The position numbers and the translations under genes are program-made. From the NCBI GenBank assembly GCA_907163225.1, contig OU015322.1:2910060-2974059 (forward strand): a stretch of 64,000 bases of DNA. Reading direction: 5' to 3'. The notes under the pieces were generated by a model. That model did not search any database and was not told where the DNA came from. It saw only the letters and a list, made by a program, of their open reading frames with translations. Within the stretch, counting starts at the first letter, position 1; the number at the start of each line of letters is the position of its first letter. This document shows, one piece after another, positions 47,546-57,007 of this stretch. The DNA comes from an uncultured Rhodocyclaceae bacterium. GTDB lineage: Bacteria; Pseudomonadota; Gammaproteobacteria; Burkholderiales; Rhodocyclaceae.

Positions 47546-47922
47546 GTGCCATGCCTTGGCGGGTGCTGGTGGCGGACGATGATCCGACGGCCGGCTTGCT
47601 GGTGCGTGCGGCGTTGGCCGGCGATGAATTTCTGCCAACGCTGGTCGATAACGGCAGCGATGCACTGGCCGAGTTTCAGCGCGAGCCCTTCGATCTGGCG
47701 CTGCTCGATGTCGAAATGCCAGGGCTTGATGGATTCGAGGTGTGCGAGGCTATCCGCCGGAGTCATGGGGATACTTTTCCCGTCGTTCTGGTGACCGGGC
47801 ATAGCGATCTTGCCTTCCTTGACCGGGCGCATCAGCTTTCAGCCGATTACATCGCCAAGCCGGTGAATTGGCCTTTGTTGCCTGGCCTGTTGCGATCCCT
47901 GATGACCACGGCTCGACGGTAG
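47542..47922 (+). CDS. Single-domain response regulator
   Basis: 126-aa receiver only: [19 protein letters not shown], phospho-Asp in [17 protein letters not shown], Thr in VLVTGHSD and Lys in YIAKPVNW. No output domain. Coupled to the hybrid kinase by a 4-bp overlap, so the likely phosphate acceptor of its Hpt. Confidence 0.9.
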   Translation: MSAMPWRVLVADDDPTAGLLVRAALAGDEFLPTLVDNGSDALAEFQREPFDLALLDVEMPGLDGFEVCEAIRRSHGDTFPVVLVTGHSDLAFLDRAHQLSADYIAKPVNWPLLPGLLRSLMTTARR

Positions 47923-48040
47923 CCCTCGAGTTTCCTCCGGTCGCCCCAGCGGGCGGGGCTTGTGGCAGAATCGAAGCAAATGCGAGCCGGGTTCGTGCCA
48001 AGTGGCGCCGATGCCGCGTTGGTACAAAAAAGGGGGATGT

Positions 48041-48538
48041 ATGCGACAACGGGAATTCTGGCGGAACTGGCTGGGTGTTTTGGTTTTTGCCATGTTTTCG
48101 GCGTCGACCGCAGCATTTGCCCAGGAAGCCCGGCCCTTGGCCAAAGGGCAGACCTTGTACCTGCCGGTTTACTCCCACATGTTGTACGGCAATCTGGGCA
48201 AGAGCGGCAAGGCCTCGTCAGTGCTCTTGTCAACGCTGGTCAGTATCCGCAACACCGATGCCCGGCGCCCGATCCGCATCCTTTCTGCCAAGTATTTTGA
48301 TACCAACGGCAAATTGCTCGGTGAGCGCGTTCCGGTGGCGGCAGTGGTGCCGGCGCTCGGCACCCTCGAATTGTTTGTCGAGCTGAACGATGCTTCCGGC
48401 GGCTCCGGCGCCAACTTCATCATCAAATGGGACGCCGAGCAGCCGGTGAATCCGCCACTGATCGAGGCGCTGCATGCCAACATGGATGGCGGCAAGGCGG
48501 TCATCTTCATGACGCAGTCCGTGCCGCTGGCCGAGTAG
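48041..48538 (+). CDS. DUF3124 secreted protein
   Basis: 165-aa protein with signal peptide ([18 protein letters not shown]) and the DUF3124 pattern: [39 protein letters not shown], and [13 protein letters not shown]. Function unknown; found near channels and envelope genes. ATG after GGGGGA. The next gene starts 14 bp later. Confidence 0.75.
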   Translation: MRQREFWRNWLGVLVFAMFSASTAAFAQEARPLAKGQTLYLPVYSHMLYGNLGKSGKASSVLLSTLVSIRNTDARRPIRILSAKYFDTNGKLLGERVPVAAVVPALGTLELFVELNDASGGSGANFIIKWDAEQPVNPPLIEALHANMDGGKAVIFMTQSVPLAE

Positions 48539-48552
48539 GCGGGGAAGCAGGC

Positions 48553-49593
48553 GTGGCAACAATCAATACGACGCAAACCGGCTACATTTTTCGGCTGGTC
48601 TATGTCGCGCTCGGCCTGCTCTTCGCCGTTCATTTGTTCGGCACCGTCGGCTATATGGTGCTGACCGAAGGCAAGTATTCTTGGTTCGACTGCTTCTACA
48701 TGACCTTCATCACCGTCGCCACCATTGGCTTCGGCGAAATCATCGACATGTCGAGCAACCAGCCGGCACGGGTTCTCACCGTGATTATCGGCATCCTGGG
48801 CGCCGGCAATTTGTCGCTGCTCTTTTCGGTCGTCACGGTGGCGCTGCTCGAAACCGACCTCAACCAAACCCGGCAGAGAAAACGCATGGAAAAAGCGATC
48901 AGGAAACTCAAGGGGCATTACCTCATTTGCGGCTTCGGTCGGGTTGGGCGCAACATCGCGCATGAACTGGAAGCAACCAACCGGCATTTTGTCGGCATTG
49001 ACGAAGACCTGCACCGGCTCGAAGAATTCAAGGAAAAGAACACCGGATTTTTGTACCTGAACGGTGATGCCAGCGACGACGATATTCTCGTTGCAGCCGA
49101 TCTGGAGGATGCCAAGGGCCTGTTCGCGGTGACTGGCGACGATTCGCGCAACCTGATGATCGTCATCACCGCCAAGCAGTTGAAGCCGGAGCTGCGCGTC
49201 GTTGCCCGCTGCACGGAAACGCGCAACATCGAGAAAATGCGCAAGGCGGGGGCTGATGCCATTGTCTCGCCGGATTTTACCGGGGGCATGCGTATCGCCT
49301 CGGCGATGATTCGTCCGCATGTGGTGTCCTTCCTCGACGAAATGTTGAAGTCGGAGAAAAAACTGCGCGTCGAGGAGGTGCCGGTGCCGGCCGGGTTTAT
49401 TCCGAAGCCGCTCGGTACGCTGCAGTTGCGCAGTGCCAACTACGTTTTCCTGGCGGTACGCGAGCGTAACGGGAGCTGGCAATTCAATCCGGACAAGGAT
49501 TTTCTGCTCAAGCCGGGCTTTACCTTGATCGCCATGGCCAGCCCGGTCGGCCGCACCGAAATCGAGACGCTGCTGATCGAGATGGCGTCCTGA
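48553..49593 (+). CDS. Two-helix potassium channel with RCK/TrkA-N domain
   Basis: 346-aa channel: helix 1 ([21 protein letters not shown]), pore helix and filter [14 protein letters not shown], helix 2 ([21 protein letters not shown]), then RCK domain [19 protein letters not shown] with NAD-binding GxGxxG and ATKQLKPEL-like region, and a C-terminal TrkA-C part. The filter reads TIGFGE where most K+ channels have TxGYGD. GTG start 48553. Conducts K+ or a related cation by family. Confidence 0.86.
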   Translation: MATINTTQTGYIFRLVYVALGLLFAVHLFGTVGYMVLTEGKYSWFDCFYMTFITVATIGFGEIIDMSSNQPARVLTVIIGILGAGNLSLLFSVVTVALLETDLNQTRQRKRMEKAIRKLKGHYLICGFGRVGRNIAHELEATNRHFVGIDEDLHRLEEFKEKNTGFLYLNGDASDDDILVAADLEDAKGLFAVTGDDSRNLMIVITAKQLKPELRVVARCTETRNIEKMRKAGADAIVSPDFTGGMRIASAMIRPHVVSFLDEMLKSEKKLRVEEVPVPAGFIPKPLGTLQLRSANYVFLAVRERNGSWQFNPDKDFLLKPGFTLIAMASPVGRTEIETLLIEMAS

Positions 49594-49605
49594 GCGAGTG
49601 ACAGC

Positions 49606-50883
49606 ATGCAAGCCCTGACGCCCGAACAAATGCGCCGTCGCTGGATTGCTCTCGGCGTGGTGGCGCTGGCCTACATTCTGTCTTTTTTCCAGCGCTTTGC
49701 CCCGGCCGGTATTGCGCCGGATTTGGCGGCTGCGTTCCAGACGTCGGCGGCGTCGCTGGGCGTGCTGGCGGCGACGTATTTTTACGTTTACACCCTGATG
49801 CAGGTGCCGACCGGCATTCTGGTTGATACGCTGGGGCCGCGCCGTATCCTGTTGCTGGGTGGCCTGGTTGGCGGCGCCGGCAGCTTTCTGTTCGGCTTCG
49901 CGCCGACGCTGGAATGGGCGCTGGTCGGGCGGACGATGATCGGCCTCGGGGTGTCAGTCACCTTCATCGCCATGCTCAAGCTGGTCGCTGTGTGGTTCGA
50001 GGAAGGCCGCTTCGCTACGATGGTCGGCATTTGCATGCTGATCGGCAATCTCGGCTCGGTGCTGGCTGGTGCGCCGTTGTCAGCCGTGGCTCAGGCGACG
50101 GGCTGGCGCGGCGTTTTTATCGGCGTCGGTATTGCCTCGCTGGTGCTCGGCGCGCTGTGCTGGCTGATCGTGCGCGATGCGCCGGCGTCGGCAGAGGCTG
50201 CCCCCAAGCCGCATTTTGACCGGACAGTGATCCTCTCGAGCCTGCTCTCGGTGGTGAAAAATCGGGATACCTGGCCGGCCATTCTGGTCAATACCGGCAT
50301 GTCCGGTGCCTTCTTCACCTTCGCCGGGTTGTGGGCGACGCCTTACCTGATGCAGGTGCACGGCATGGCGCGCTCGGTAGCGACGACGCACCTGTCGTTA
50401 TGGTTCGGCGGCTTTGCCGTTGGCTGCCTGTTCATTGGCGGCCTGTCCGACCGCCTGGGCCGACGCAAGCCGGTGCTGATTGCCGCTTCGCATCTTTACG
50501 GGTCGATCTGGCTGATCTGGCTCTCTTGCATGACCATGCCGGTTTCTGTCTCGTACGCTCTTTTTGCCTTGATGGGACTGTCGACAGCAGGCTTCAGCCT
50601 GACCTGGGCTTGCTCCAAGGAGGTCAATCCGCCGATGTTGTCCGGCATGTCGACCAGCGTTGCCAACATGGGTGGCTTCCTGGCGGGCGCCTTGTTGCAG
50701 CCCTTCGTTGGCTGGGTCATGGATCTCGGCTGGAAAGGCGAAATGGTCAGCGGCGCCCGCGTCTATGACGTCGAAGCCTGGCGCTACGGTGTGCTGGTGG
50801 TGACCATCTGCGCCATTCTCGGCGCGGCGTCGTGCTGGTGGATCAAGGAAACCCGTTGCAGGAACATCTGGCAGGCTCCTTGA
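49606..50883 (+). CDS. Major facilitator superfamily transporter
   Basis: 425-aa, 12-helix MFS carrier. Start helix YILSFFQRFAPAGIAPDLAAAF, loop motif GILVDTLGPRRILLLGG (motif A) between helices 2 and 3, repeated as GLSDRLGRRKPV in the second half. The substrate is unknown. Starts 12 bp after the channel gene. Confidence 0.85.
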   Translation: MQALTPEQMRRRWIALGVVALAYILSFFQRFAPAGIAPDLAAAFQTSAASLGVLAATYFYVYTLMQVPTGILVDTLGPRRILLLGGLVGGAGSFLFGFAPTLEWALVGRTMIGLGVSVTFIAMLKLVAVWFEEGRFATMVGICMLIGNLGSVLAGAPLSAVAQATGWRGVFIGVGIASLVLGALCWLIVRDAPASAEAAPKPHFDRTVILSSLLSVVKNRDTWPAILVNTGMSGAFFTFAGLWATPYLMQVHGMARSVATTHLSLWFGGFAVGCLFIGGLSDRLGRRKPVLIAASHLYGSIWLIWLSCMTMPVSVSYALFALMGLSTAGFSLTWACSKEVNPPMLSGMSTSVANMGGFLAGALLQPFVGWVMDLGWKGEMVSGARVYDVEAWRYGVLVVTICAILGAASCWWIKETRCRNIWQAP

Positions 50884-50976
50884 TGCTTGCGTTTTTGTTC
50901 TAAAACCTCAATAAAATCAATGAATCAGAAGGCTGTAGCTTGTGCTTGGCCAATAAATTAGCGTATGCTTATATTT

Positions 50977-51966
50977 ATGAACGCAAACATTCTTCGTCCT
51001 TTCGTTTTTGGTCTTTTTTTCGGGTTGGCCGCAGCCATTGCGGCTGAGCCCCTGCCAGTCATCACGGTCAAGCCCCATGCGGTCGATATTGCTTTCCCGG
51101 CCGAGTCTCTGGTTGAGGCCGTGCAGCAGGCCACGGTCGGCGCCCAGATCGCCGGCCGCGTCCTGGAGGTCAAGGCCGATGCCGGGCAGTCCGTGAAAAA
51201 AGGCGACGTGCTGATGCGCATCGATGCCCGCGAGGCGGCCGAAGCAGCGCGCGCCGCCGAGGCGCAGTACGCCAACGCCCGCGTTAGCTACGACCGGACG
51301 AAAAGCCTCGTTTCGCAAAAATTCATGAGTTCGGCCGCGCTCGACAAGGCGAAAGCCGATCTCGACGCGGCTGCCGCCAATCGTTCTGCCGCCGGCGCCA
51401 GCCAGAGCCACGCCACCATCGTCGCGCCGATGACCGGCATCGTCGCCCGTCGTCATGCCGAAATGGGCGACATGGCGACGCCGGGCAAGCCGCTGTTCAC
51501 GATTTATCAGCCGGGCACCCTCCGTGTTACGGCGAGCATTCCGCAATACCGTCTGAAGGCCGTGCGCGGCGTAAACGCGGCGCGCGTCGAGTTCCCCGAG
51601 TTGGGCAAATGGGTCGATGCCGTCAAGGTTCAGGTCTTGCCGACGGCCGATGCCGCGACGCACGTTTCGCAAGTCCGCGTCACGCTGCCCGATGTGCCGG
51701 AAGCAACGCCGGGCATGTTCGCCCGCGTTCATTTCATCACCGGCCAGTCGGAAAAGCTGACCGTGCCGGCTTCTGCCGTGCTGCGTCGCGGCGAGGTTGC
51801 CGCCGTTTATGTGCAGACCGCAGACAATCGCCTTTCGCTGCGCCAGCTGCGCCTCGGCGATGCCGTCGGGCAGGGTGAAATCGAGGTGCTGGCGGGCCTG
51901 TCGGCGGGTGACAAGGTGATCACCGACCCGGTCAAGGCTGGTATTCAGCTGAAAACGGCAAATTAA
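50977..51966 (+). CDS. RND efflux periplasmic adaptor (membrane fusion protein)
   Basis: About 329-aa adaptor. Signal peptide LRPFVFGLFFGLAAAIAAE, then QATVGAQIAGRVLEVKADAG lipoyl half, helical hairpin (AEAARAAEAQYANARVSYDRTKSL), second lipoyl half ATIVAPMTGIVARRH and beta-barrel (VPASAVLRRGEVAAVYV). Links the RND pump to an outer-membrane channel, which is not in the window. ATG 50965 is an equally possible start. 3 bp before the pump gene. Confidence 0.88.
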   Translation: MNANILRPFVFGLFFGLAAAIAAEPLPVITVKPHAVDIAFPAESLVEAVQQATVGAQIAGRVLEVKADAGQSVKKGDVLMRIDAREAAEAARAAEAQYANARVSYDRTKSLVSQKFMSSAALDKAKADLDAAAANRSAAGASQSHATIVAPMTGIVARRHAEMGDMATPGKPLFTIYQPGTLRVTASIPQYRLKAVRGVNAARVEFPELGKWVDAVKVQVLPTADAATHVSQVRVTLPDVPEATPGMFARVHFITGQSEKLTVPASAVLRRGEVAAVYVQTADNRLSLRQLRLGDAVGQGEIEVLAGLSAGDKVITDPVKAGIQLKTAN

Positions 51967-51969
51967 GCC

Positions 51970-54900
51970 ATGAGCAGCGAGAAGACTACGCTCGGTACGG
52001 GGCTGGGTATCTCCGGGCGTATCGCCGCCGCCTTCCAGAATTCGCGGATGACGCCGCTGCTGGCGTTGGTTGCCTTCCTGCTCGGGCTGTTTGCCACGCT
52101 GGTTACGCCGCGCGAGGAAGAGCCGCAGATCGATGTGACCATGGCCGACGTGCTGGTCGCCTTTCCCGGCGCTTCGGCCAAGGATGTGGAAAACCTGGTG
52201 GCGCGTCCCGGCGAACAGGTGTTGTCGCGCATGCATGGCGTCGAGCACGTCTACTCGGCATCGCGCCCCGGCATGGCGGTGATCACCGTGCAGTTCGACG
52301 TCGGCGTCAAATACAACGATGCCGTCCTGCGCCTCTACGATACCGTGAATTCGAACCGTGACTGGCTGCCGCCCAACCTCGGGGTCATGGAACCCGTGAT
52401 CAAGCCGCGCGGCATCGACGACGTGCCGATTGTTGGCCTGACTTTCTGGACCAAAGACCCGGCCCGTTCCGCCTTCGATTTGCAGCAGGTCGCCCGCGCT
52501 GTCGAAATCGAGCTCAAACGCATCAAGGGCACGCGCGACGTATCGACCATCGGCGGTCCCGACCACGCCATTCGCGTGCAGATGGATGCCGAGCGGATGA
52601 ATGCCTTCGGTGTCACCCCGCAGGACATCGCTGGCGCGCTGAAGGTGTCGAACGCCCTGCAGTCGTCCGGCAACCTGACATCCGGCAATCGCGAAGTGCT
52701 GGTGCAGACCGGCACCTATCTCGAATCGGCCGCCGACGTGAAGCAACTGGTCGTTGCCGTGCGCGGCGAGGCAGGGGCGCGCAAGCCGGTTCACATGAGC
52801 GACGTGGCGACCGTTGAAGACGGCCCGGATCAGCCCAAACGCTACGCCTGGTTCGGCGACCAGAGTGGCGAATTTCCCGCTGTCACGATGCAGATTTCCA
52901 AGCAACCGGGCGTCAATGCGGCCGATGTGGCGACTGCTGCGGTCAACCGGATAAATGACCTGAAAAACACGGTCATCCCGGACGGCATCGAGGTTACCGT
53001 GACGCGAAATTACGGCGAGACGGCGACCGAGAAGGCGCAAAAGTTGATCGGCAAGCTGGTTTTTGCCACCGCCTTTGTCGTGCTTCTGGTCTTCTTCGCG
53101 CTAGGCAAACGCGAGGCGGTCATCGTTGGCGTTGCCGTGACATTAACCCTGGCCGCGACGCTGTTCGCGTCCTGGGCCTGGGGCTTCACGCTGAATCGCG
53201 TGTCGCTGTTCGCGTTGATTTTCTCCATCGGCATTCTGGTCGACGACGCCATCGTGGTCGTCGAAAACATTCACCGCTGGCAGGGGCTGTACCCCGAAAA
53301 AAGCCTGTTCGACATCATTCCGGGGGCGGTCGATGAAGTTGGCGGCCCGACCATCCTCGCCACGCTGACGGTGATCGCCGCGCTGCTCCCGATGGCCTTT
53401 GTCAGTGGCCTGATGGGGCCGTACATGAGCCCGATCCCGATCAATTCGTCGATGGGCATGGCCATTTCACTGGCCGTCGCTTTCGTCGTCACACCGTGGC
53501 TGGCTGCTCGCATGATGAAATCGCATGGCAGCGGCCACGACGCGCATCAACCGTCAAAACTCGACGCCAAGCTCGACAGCGTTTTCCGCAAGCTGCTGAC
53601 GCCCTTCCTCGACCCGGTCCGAGGTGGCGCGGCGCGCGTAAAGCTGGCCATCGTCATCGTCCTGCTCATCCTCGGCTCGGTGTCGCTGGGTTACTTCAAG
53701 TTGGTCGTCCTGAAAATGCTGCCGCTCGACAACAAGAGCGAATTCCAGGTGGTTCTCGACATGCCGGTCGGCACGCCGCTCGAGGAAACTGCCCGTGTGC
53801 TGCACGAAATCGGCGCCCAGCTGGCGCTCGACAAGGACGTCACGAACTATCAGGCGTACGCCGGTACGGCCAGCCCGATCAATTTCAACGGCCTCGTCCG
53901 CCAGTATTACCTGCGCGCCGCCCCGGAAAAGGGCGACGTTCAGGTCAACCTGGCTGACAAGCATCACCGTTCGCGCTCAAGCCATGAGATTGCCACCGCG
54001 CTGCGTGATCGCGTCGAGGCCATCGGCAAGGCCAACGGCGGTGTCGCCAAGGTCGTCGAAGTGCCGCCCGGGCCGCCGGTCATGTCGCCCATTGTTGCCG
54101 AAATCTACGGCCCGGGCATGAAGGGACAGATGAGCGTCGGCAAGCAGGTGCGCCAGGTTTTCGCGGAAACCAAGGACATCGTTGCGGTCGACGACTACAT
54201 CGAGGCCGATTCACGCAAGGTCGTGCTGCATGTGCTGCAAAGCAAGGCGGCGCAGCTTGGCGTGGCGCAGAGCGACATCGTCGAGGTGGTCGGCATGGGG
54301 CTGGCCGGGCAGGATGTGACGCCGGCGCGCAATACCGACTCCAAATTCGAGATTCCGGTGCGCGTGACGCTGCCTGCTGAGAAACAATCCAGCCTCGACG
54401 CCTTGCTCAAGCTGCGCGTCCGCTCGCGCGACGGCCAGCTGGTGCCCGTTTCCGAACTGGTCGAGGTGCGTGACGCTGCCCGTGAAAAGGCTATCTACCA
54501 CAAGGATTTGCTGCCCGTGGTGTACGTCGTCGGCGACATGGGCGGCCAGCTCGATTCACCGCTCTACGGCATGTTCGATATCCGCAGCAAGATCAGCGGC
54601 ATGGCGCTGAAGGAGGGCGGCACGCTGGGCGAATGGTTCATCCGCCAGCCGAACGACCCGTACGCCGGCTACAGCGTCAAATGGGACGGCGAGTGGAAGG
54701 TGACCTACGAAACCTTCCGCGACATGGGGGCGGCCTACGGTGTCGGCCTGATCCTGATCTACTTGTTGGTGGTGGCTCACTTTGGCAGTTATCTCGTGCC
54801 GCTCATCATCATGGCACCCATTCCGCTGACCATCATCGGCGTCATGCCCGGCCACGCGCTGTTCGGCTCGCAATTCACCGCCACCTCGATGATCGGCATG

Positions 54901-55200
54901 ATCGCCCTGGCCGGCATCATCGTGCGCAACTCCATCCTGCTCGTCGATTTCATCAAGCTGCAGGTGGCAAGCGGCATGCCTTTCCGCGAAGCCGTCGTCC
55001 AATCAGCCGCCGTGCGCGCCAAGCCTATTGCGCTGACGGCGCTGGCGGCCATGCTCGGCGCCATGTTCATCCTCGATGACCCCATTTTCAACGGCCTGGC
55101 CATCAGCCTGATCTTCGGCATCATGGTGTCCACGCTGCTGACGCTGGTCGTCATCCCCGTTCTTTATTTCGCCGCCTTCCGCAAGGAGCATCAATCATGA
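51970..55200 (+). CDS. RND efflux pump (AcrB/HAE1 superfamily)
   Basis: 1076-aa inner-membrane pump. FPGASAKDVENLVARPGEQ is the porter-domain start; LFALIFSIGILVDDAIVVVENIHRW carries the two proton-relay Asp residues in helix 4; IALAGIIVRNSILLVDFIKL is the matching helix in the second half. Substrate cannot be told; drug or solvent export is likely. Its stop overlaps the DUF2892 gene by 4 bp. Confidence 0.9.
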   Translation: MSSEKTTLGTGLGISGRIAAAFQNSRMTPLLALVAFLLGLFATLVTPREEEPQIDVTMADVLVAFPGASAKDVENLVARPGEQVLSRMHGVEHVYSASRPGMAVITVQFDVGVKYNDAVLRLYDTVNSNRDWLPPNLGVMEPVIKPRGIDDVPIVGLTFWTKDPARSAFDLQQVARAVEIELKRIKGTRDVSTIGGPDHAIRVQMDAERMNAFGVTPQDIAGALKVSNALQSSGNLTSGNREVLVQTGTYLESAADVKQLVVAVRGEAGARKPVHMSDVATVEDGPDQPKRYAWFGDQSGEFPAVTMQISKQPGVNAADVATAAVNRINDLKNTVIPDGIEVTVTRNYGETATEKAQKLIGKLVFATAFVVLLVFFALGKREAVIVGVAVTLTLAATLFASWAWGFTLNRVSLFALIFSIGILVDDAIVVVENIHRWQGLYPEKSLFDIIPGAVDEVGGPTILATLTVIAALLPMAFVSGLMGPYMSPIPINSSMGMAISLAVAFVVTPWLAARMMKSHGSGHDAHQPSKLDAKLDSVFRKLLTPFLDPVRGGAARVKLAIVIVLLILGSVSLGYFKLVVLKMLPLDNKSEFQVVLDMPVGTPLEETARVLHEIGAQLALDKDVTNYQAYAGTASPINFNGLVRQYYLRAAPEKGDVQVNLADKHHRSRSSHEIATALRDRVEAIGKANGGVAKVVEVPPGPPVMSPIVAEIYGPGMKGQMSVGKQVRQVFAETKDIVAVDDYIEADSRKVVLHVLQSKAAQLGVAQSDIVEVVGMGLAGQDVTPARNTDSKFEIPVRVTLPAEKQSSLDALLKLRVRSRDGQLVPVSELVEVRDAAREKAIYHKDLLPVVYVVGDMGGQLDSPLYGMFDIRSKISGMALKEGGTLGEWFIRQPNDPYAGYSVKWDGEWKVTYETFRDMGAAYGVGLILIYLLVVAHFGSYLVPLIIMAPIPLTIIGVMPGHALFGSQFTATSMIGMIALAGIIVRNSILLVDFIKLQVASGMPFREAVVQSAAVRAKPIALTALAAMLGAMFILDDPIFNGLAISLIFGIMVSTLLTLVVIPVLYFAAFRKEHQS

Positions 55201-55424
55201 CCATCGAACGCATCATCCGCATCATGGCGGGATTTTTTGTCCTGCTTTCCCTCGCCCTCGGTTACCACGGTAGTCCCATTTTTGTCTCAGATTGGTTCCT
55301 CGCCTTCACCGCCTTCGTCGGCTTCAACCTGCTGCAGAGCGGCTTTACGGGCTTTTGCCCGCCAGAGAAGCTGTTGGCGAAAATGGGGATCAAACGCAGT
55401 GGCAACGGCGCTTGTGGGCTTTGA
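55197..55424 (+). CDS. DUF2892 small membrane protein
   Basis: 75-aa protein with two hydrophobic stretches (IMAGFFVLLSLALGYH, WFLAFTAFVGFNLLQSGF) and the DUF2892 ending TGFCPPEKLLAKMGIKR with the conserved Cys. Related domains are fused to rhodaneses. Coupled to the pump by ATGA. Confidence 0.82.
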   Translation: MTIERIIRIMAGFFVLLSLALGYHGSPIFVSDWFLAFTAFVGFNLLQSGFTGFCPPEKLLAKMGIKRSGNGACGL

Positions 55425-55500
55425 ATCGGTTGTTGGCAAAATTTGTCTTGAAATCAGTATTTAAGCCTTAGCCGTTACGCCGTTGGGTTGATGCAGATTT

Positions 55501-56910
55501 GGGCTCTTCGTCGTTTGACGACGGTAAAAAGGGATGACTGACATCCCTGAAACCGAGTATCTACCTGTGTTCTCTGAGGACGCAGATAGGCAAACGATAT
55601 GGGAGCAGTCATCCCGGCTGGGATTTTGGGGTACGAGGGGCAAGTGATCAAGGAAGTTCGACATGACGAGGCGACAGGGAAGGTGAAGGTGATATGCCGG
55701 CGCGACCGTCGGCATCGGCCGGTCGATGCCAGGTGCGGACGTGCCGGTTCGGTCAATCGCTGGTTACGGCGAACGGTGCGCGATGTCCCACTGGGCGGTC
55801 GCCCCTGCGAGGTTGAGATTGAGTACGCGCAGGTCTTCCTGTCACCGTCGTGCGTGCGCACCGAAGCCGTGCCGTTTGTGGCGCCCGGCACGCGTGCGAC
55901 CCGGCGCTTCGCCCGATTGGTGTCAGGACTGTGCCGGTACATGCCGATCGAGGCCGTGGCGCGGCACACGGGTTTATCCTGGCACTCAGTGAAGGCGCTC
56001 GATGCGGCCACGCTGACCGAGACGGTGGTGCCGCCGCGACCTGGCTTGCTGACCGACATTCGCTACTTGGGCGTTGATGAAGTGGCCCGCGCCAAGGGTC
56101 ATGACTACGTGACCTTGGTCTATGACTTGACGCCGGGCGAGCACTGCGGACGCATCCTGTGGGTGAAAGAGGGGCGCGATGCGGCCACCTTGCTTGAGTT
56201 TCTCGATGCGCTTTCGCAGGAATGTGCAGACGGTATTGAAGCGGTGGCCATCGATATGGGCTTGGCTTATATCGCCGCCGTACAGAAGGGCTTGCCGTCC
56301 GCCGCCATCGTCTTCGACCGCTTCCACGTCATGCAGATGTTCAGCAAGGTGATCCGCGATTGTCGGCGGGCGCAGTTCAAGGAAGCGAAGAAACTCGACG
56401 ACCTGACCGGTCAGCAGACCATCAAGGGAAGCCTGTGGCTGCTGCTGTCCAATCGCAACACACTCAAGGATTCCGACCAGAACCGACTCGACCAGTTGCT
56501 GACGCAGAACCAGCCGCTGGCAACGCTCTATGCCCTCAAAGAGCAATTGCAGCGGCTGTGGCATCAACCGATCTCGTCTGCCGACATGGCCGCCCGCCTT
56601 GATGACTGGTGTGGCCTGGCCACAGCCGCCAAAATCACTGGCTTGGCAAAATTCGTGAGGACTTTGCAGTCGCACCGCTCAGGCATTTGTGCCTACGCCG
56701 ATCACCAGATCACGACGGCCCGACTTGAGGCCGGCAACGTATCCATTGGCCTGCTGCGCCGTCGGGCCCGTGGCTTTCGTGACACCGAATACCTCAAGCT
56801 CAAGATTTACCAACTCAACACGCCGGATACTCCCTCCTTCCTCTATGCCCATGTCCCCGTGCATCGGTCAGAAAAACAGATGTCCACCGTATGAAAACGA
56901 CGAAGAGCCC
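55501..56910 (+). mobile_element. ISL3-family insertion sequence, complete
   Basis: 1410-bp element with perfect 16-bp terminal inverted repeats GGGCTCTTCGTCGTTT (55501-55516; complement at 56895-56910). AGATTT occurs directly on both sides (55495-55500 and 56911-56916), part of the target duplication (8 bp is usual for ISL3). It holds one transposase gene and lies between the RND operon and the GGDEF-EAL gene. The intact ends suggest recent activity. Confidence 0.88.
55599..56894 (+). CDS. ISL3-family transposase
   Basis: 431-aa transposase. DDE-type catalytic region: YLGVDEVARAKGHDYVTLVYD, IEAVAIDMGLAYIAAV and FDRFHVMQMFSKVI are diagnostic of ISL3, with Glu later in YLKLKIYQLN region. N-terminal Cys/His-rich DNA-binding part (CRRDRRHRPVDARCGR). 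The frame ends 16 bp before the right end of the element, inside the inverted repeat, and appears intact. Confidence 0.92.
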   Translation: MGAVIPAGILGYEGQVIKEVRHDEATGKVKVICRRDRRHRPVDARCGRAGSVNRWLRRTVRDVPLGGRPCEVEIEYAQVFLSPSCVRTEAVPFVAPGTRATRRFARLVSGLCRYMPIEAVARHTGLSWHSVKALDAATLTETVVPPRPGLLTDIRYLGVDEVARAKGHDYVTLVYDLTPGEHCGRILWVKEGRDAATLLEFLDALSQECADGIEAVAIDMGLAYIAAVQKGLPSAAIVFDRFHVMQMFSKVIRDCRRAQFKEAKKLDDLTGQQTIKGSLWLLLSNRNTLKDSDQNRLDQLLTQNQPLATLYALKEQLQRLWHQPISSADMAARLDDWCGLATAAKITGLAKFVRTLQSHRSGICAYADHQITTARLEAGNVSIGLLRRRARGFRDTEYLKLKIYQLNTPDTPSFLYAHVPVHRSEKQMSTV

Positions 56911-57007
56911 AGATTTGATATGTGAATCTGCTTTAGAAAAACCACCTGAAACATTGTTTTTATTGGGTTAAACTCTCCAATATATTACTTAGGTGGTAAG
57001 TTGCGTC

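Noticed and set aside
52937-52966. CGGTCAACCGGA match inside the RND pump gene
   Set aside because: Residues there fit the family alignment and the motif equals common GC-rich codons for AVNR; counted as chance.
50917-53040. 707-codon open frame on the minus strand opposite the RND genes
   Set aside because: It is antisense to two clear RND genes; long frames opposite GC-rich genes arise from codon bias. No recognisable domain.
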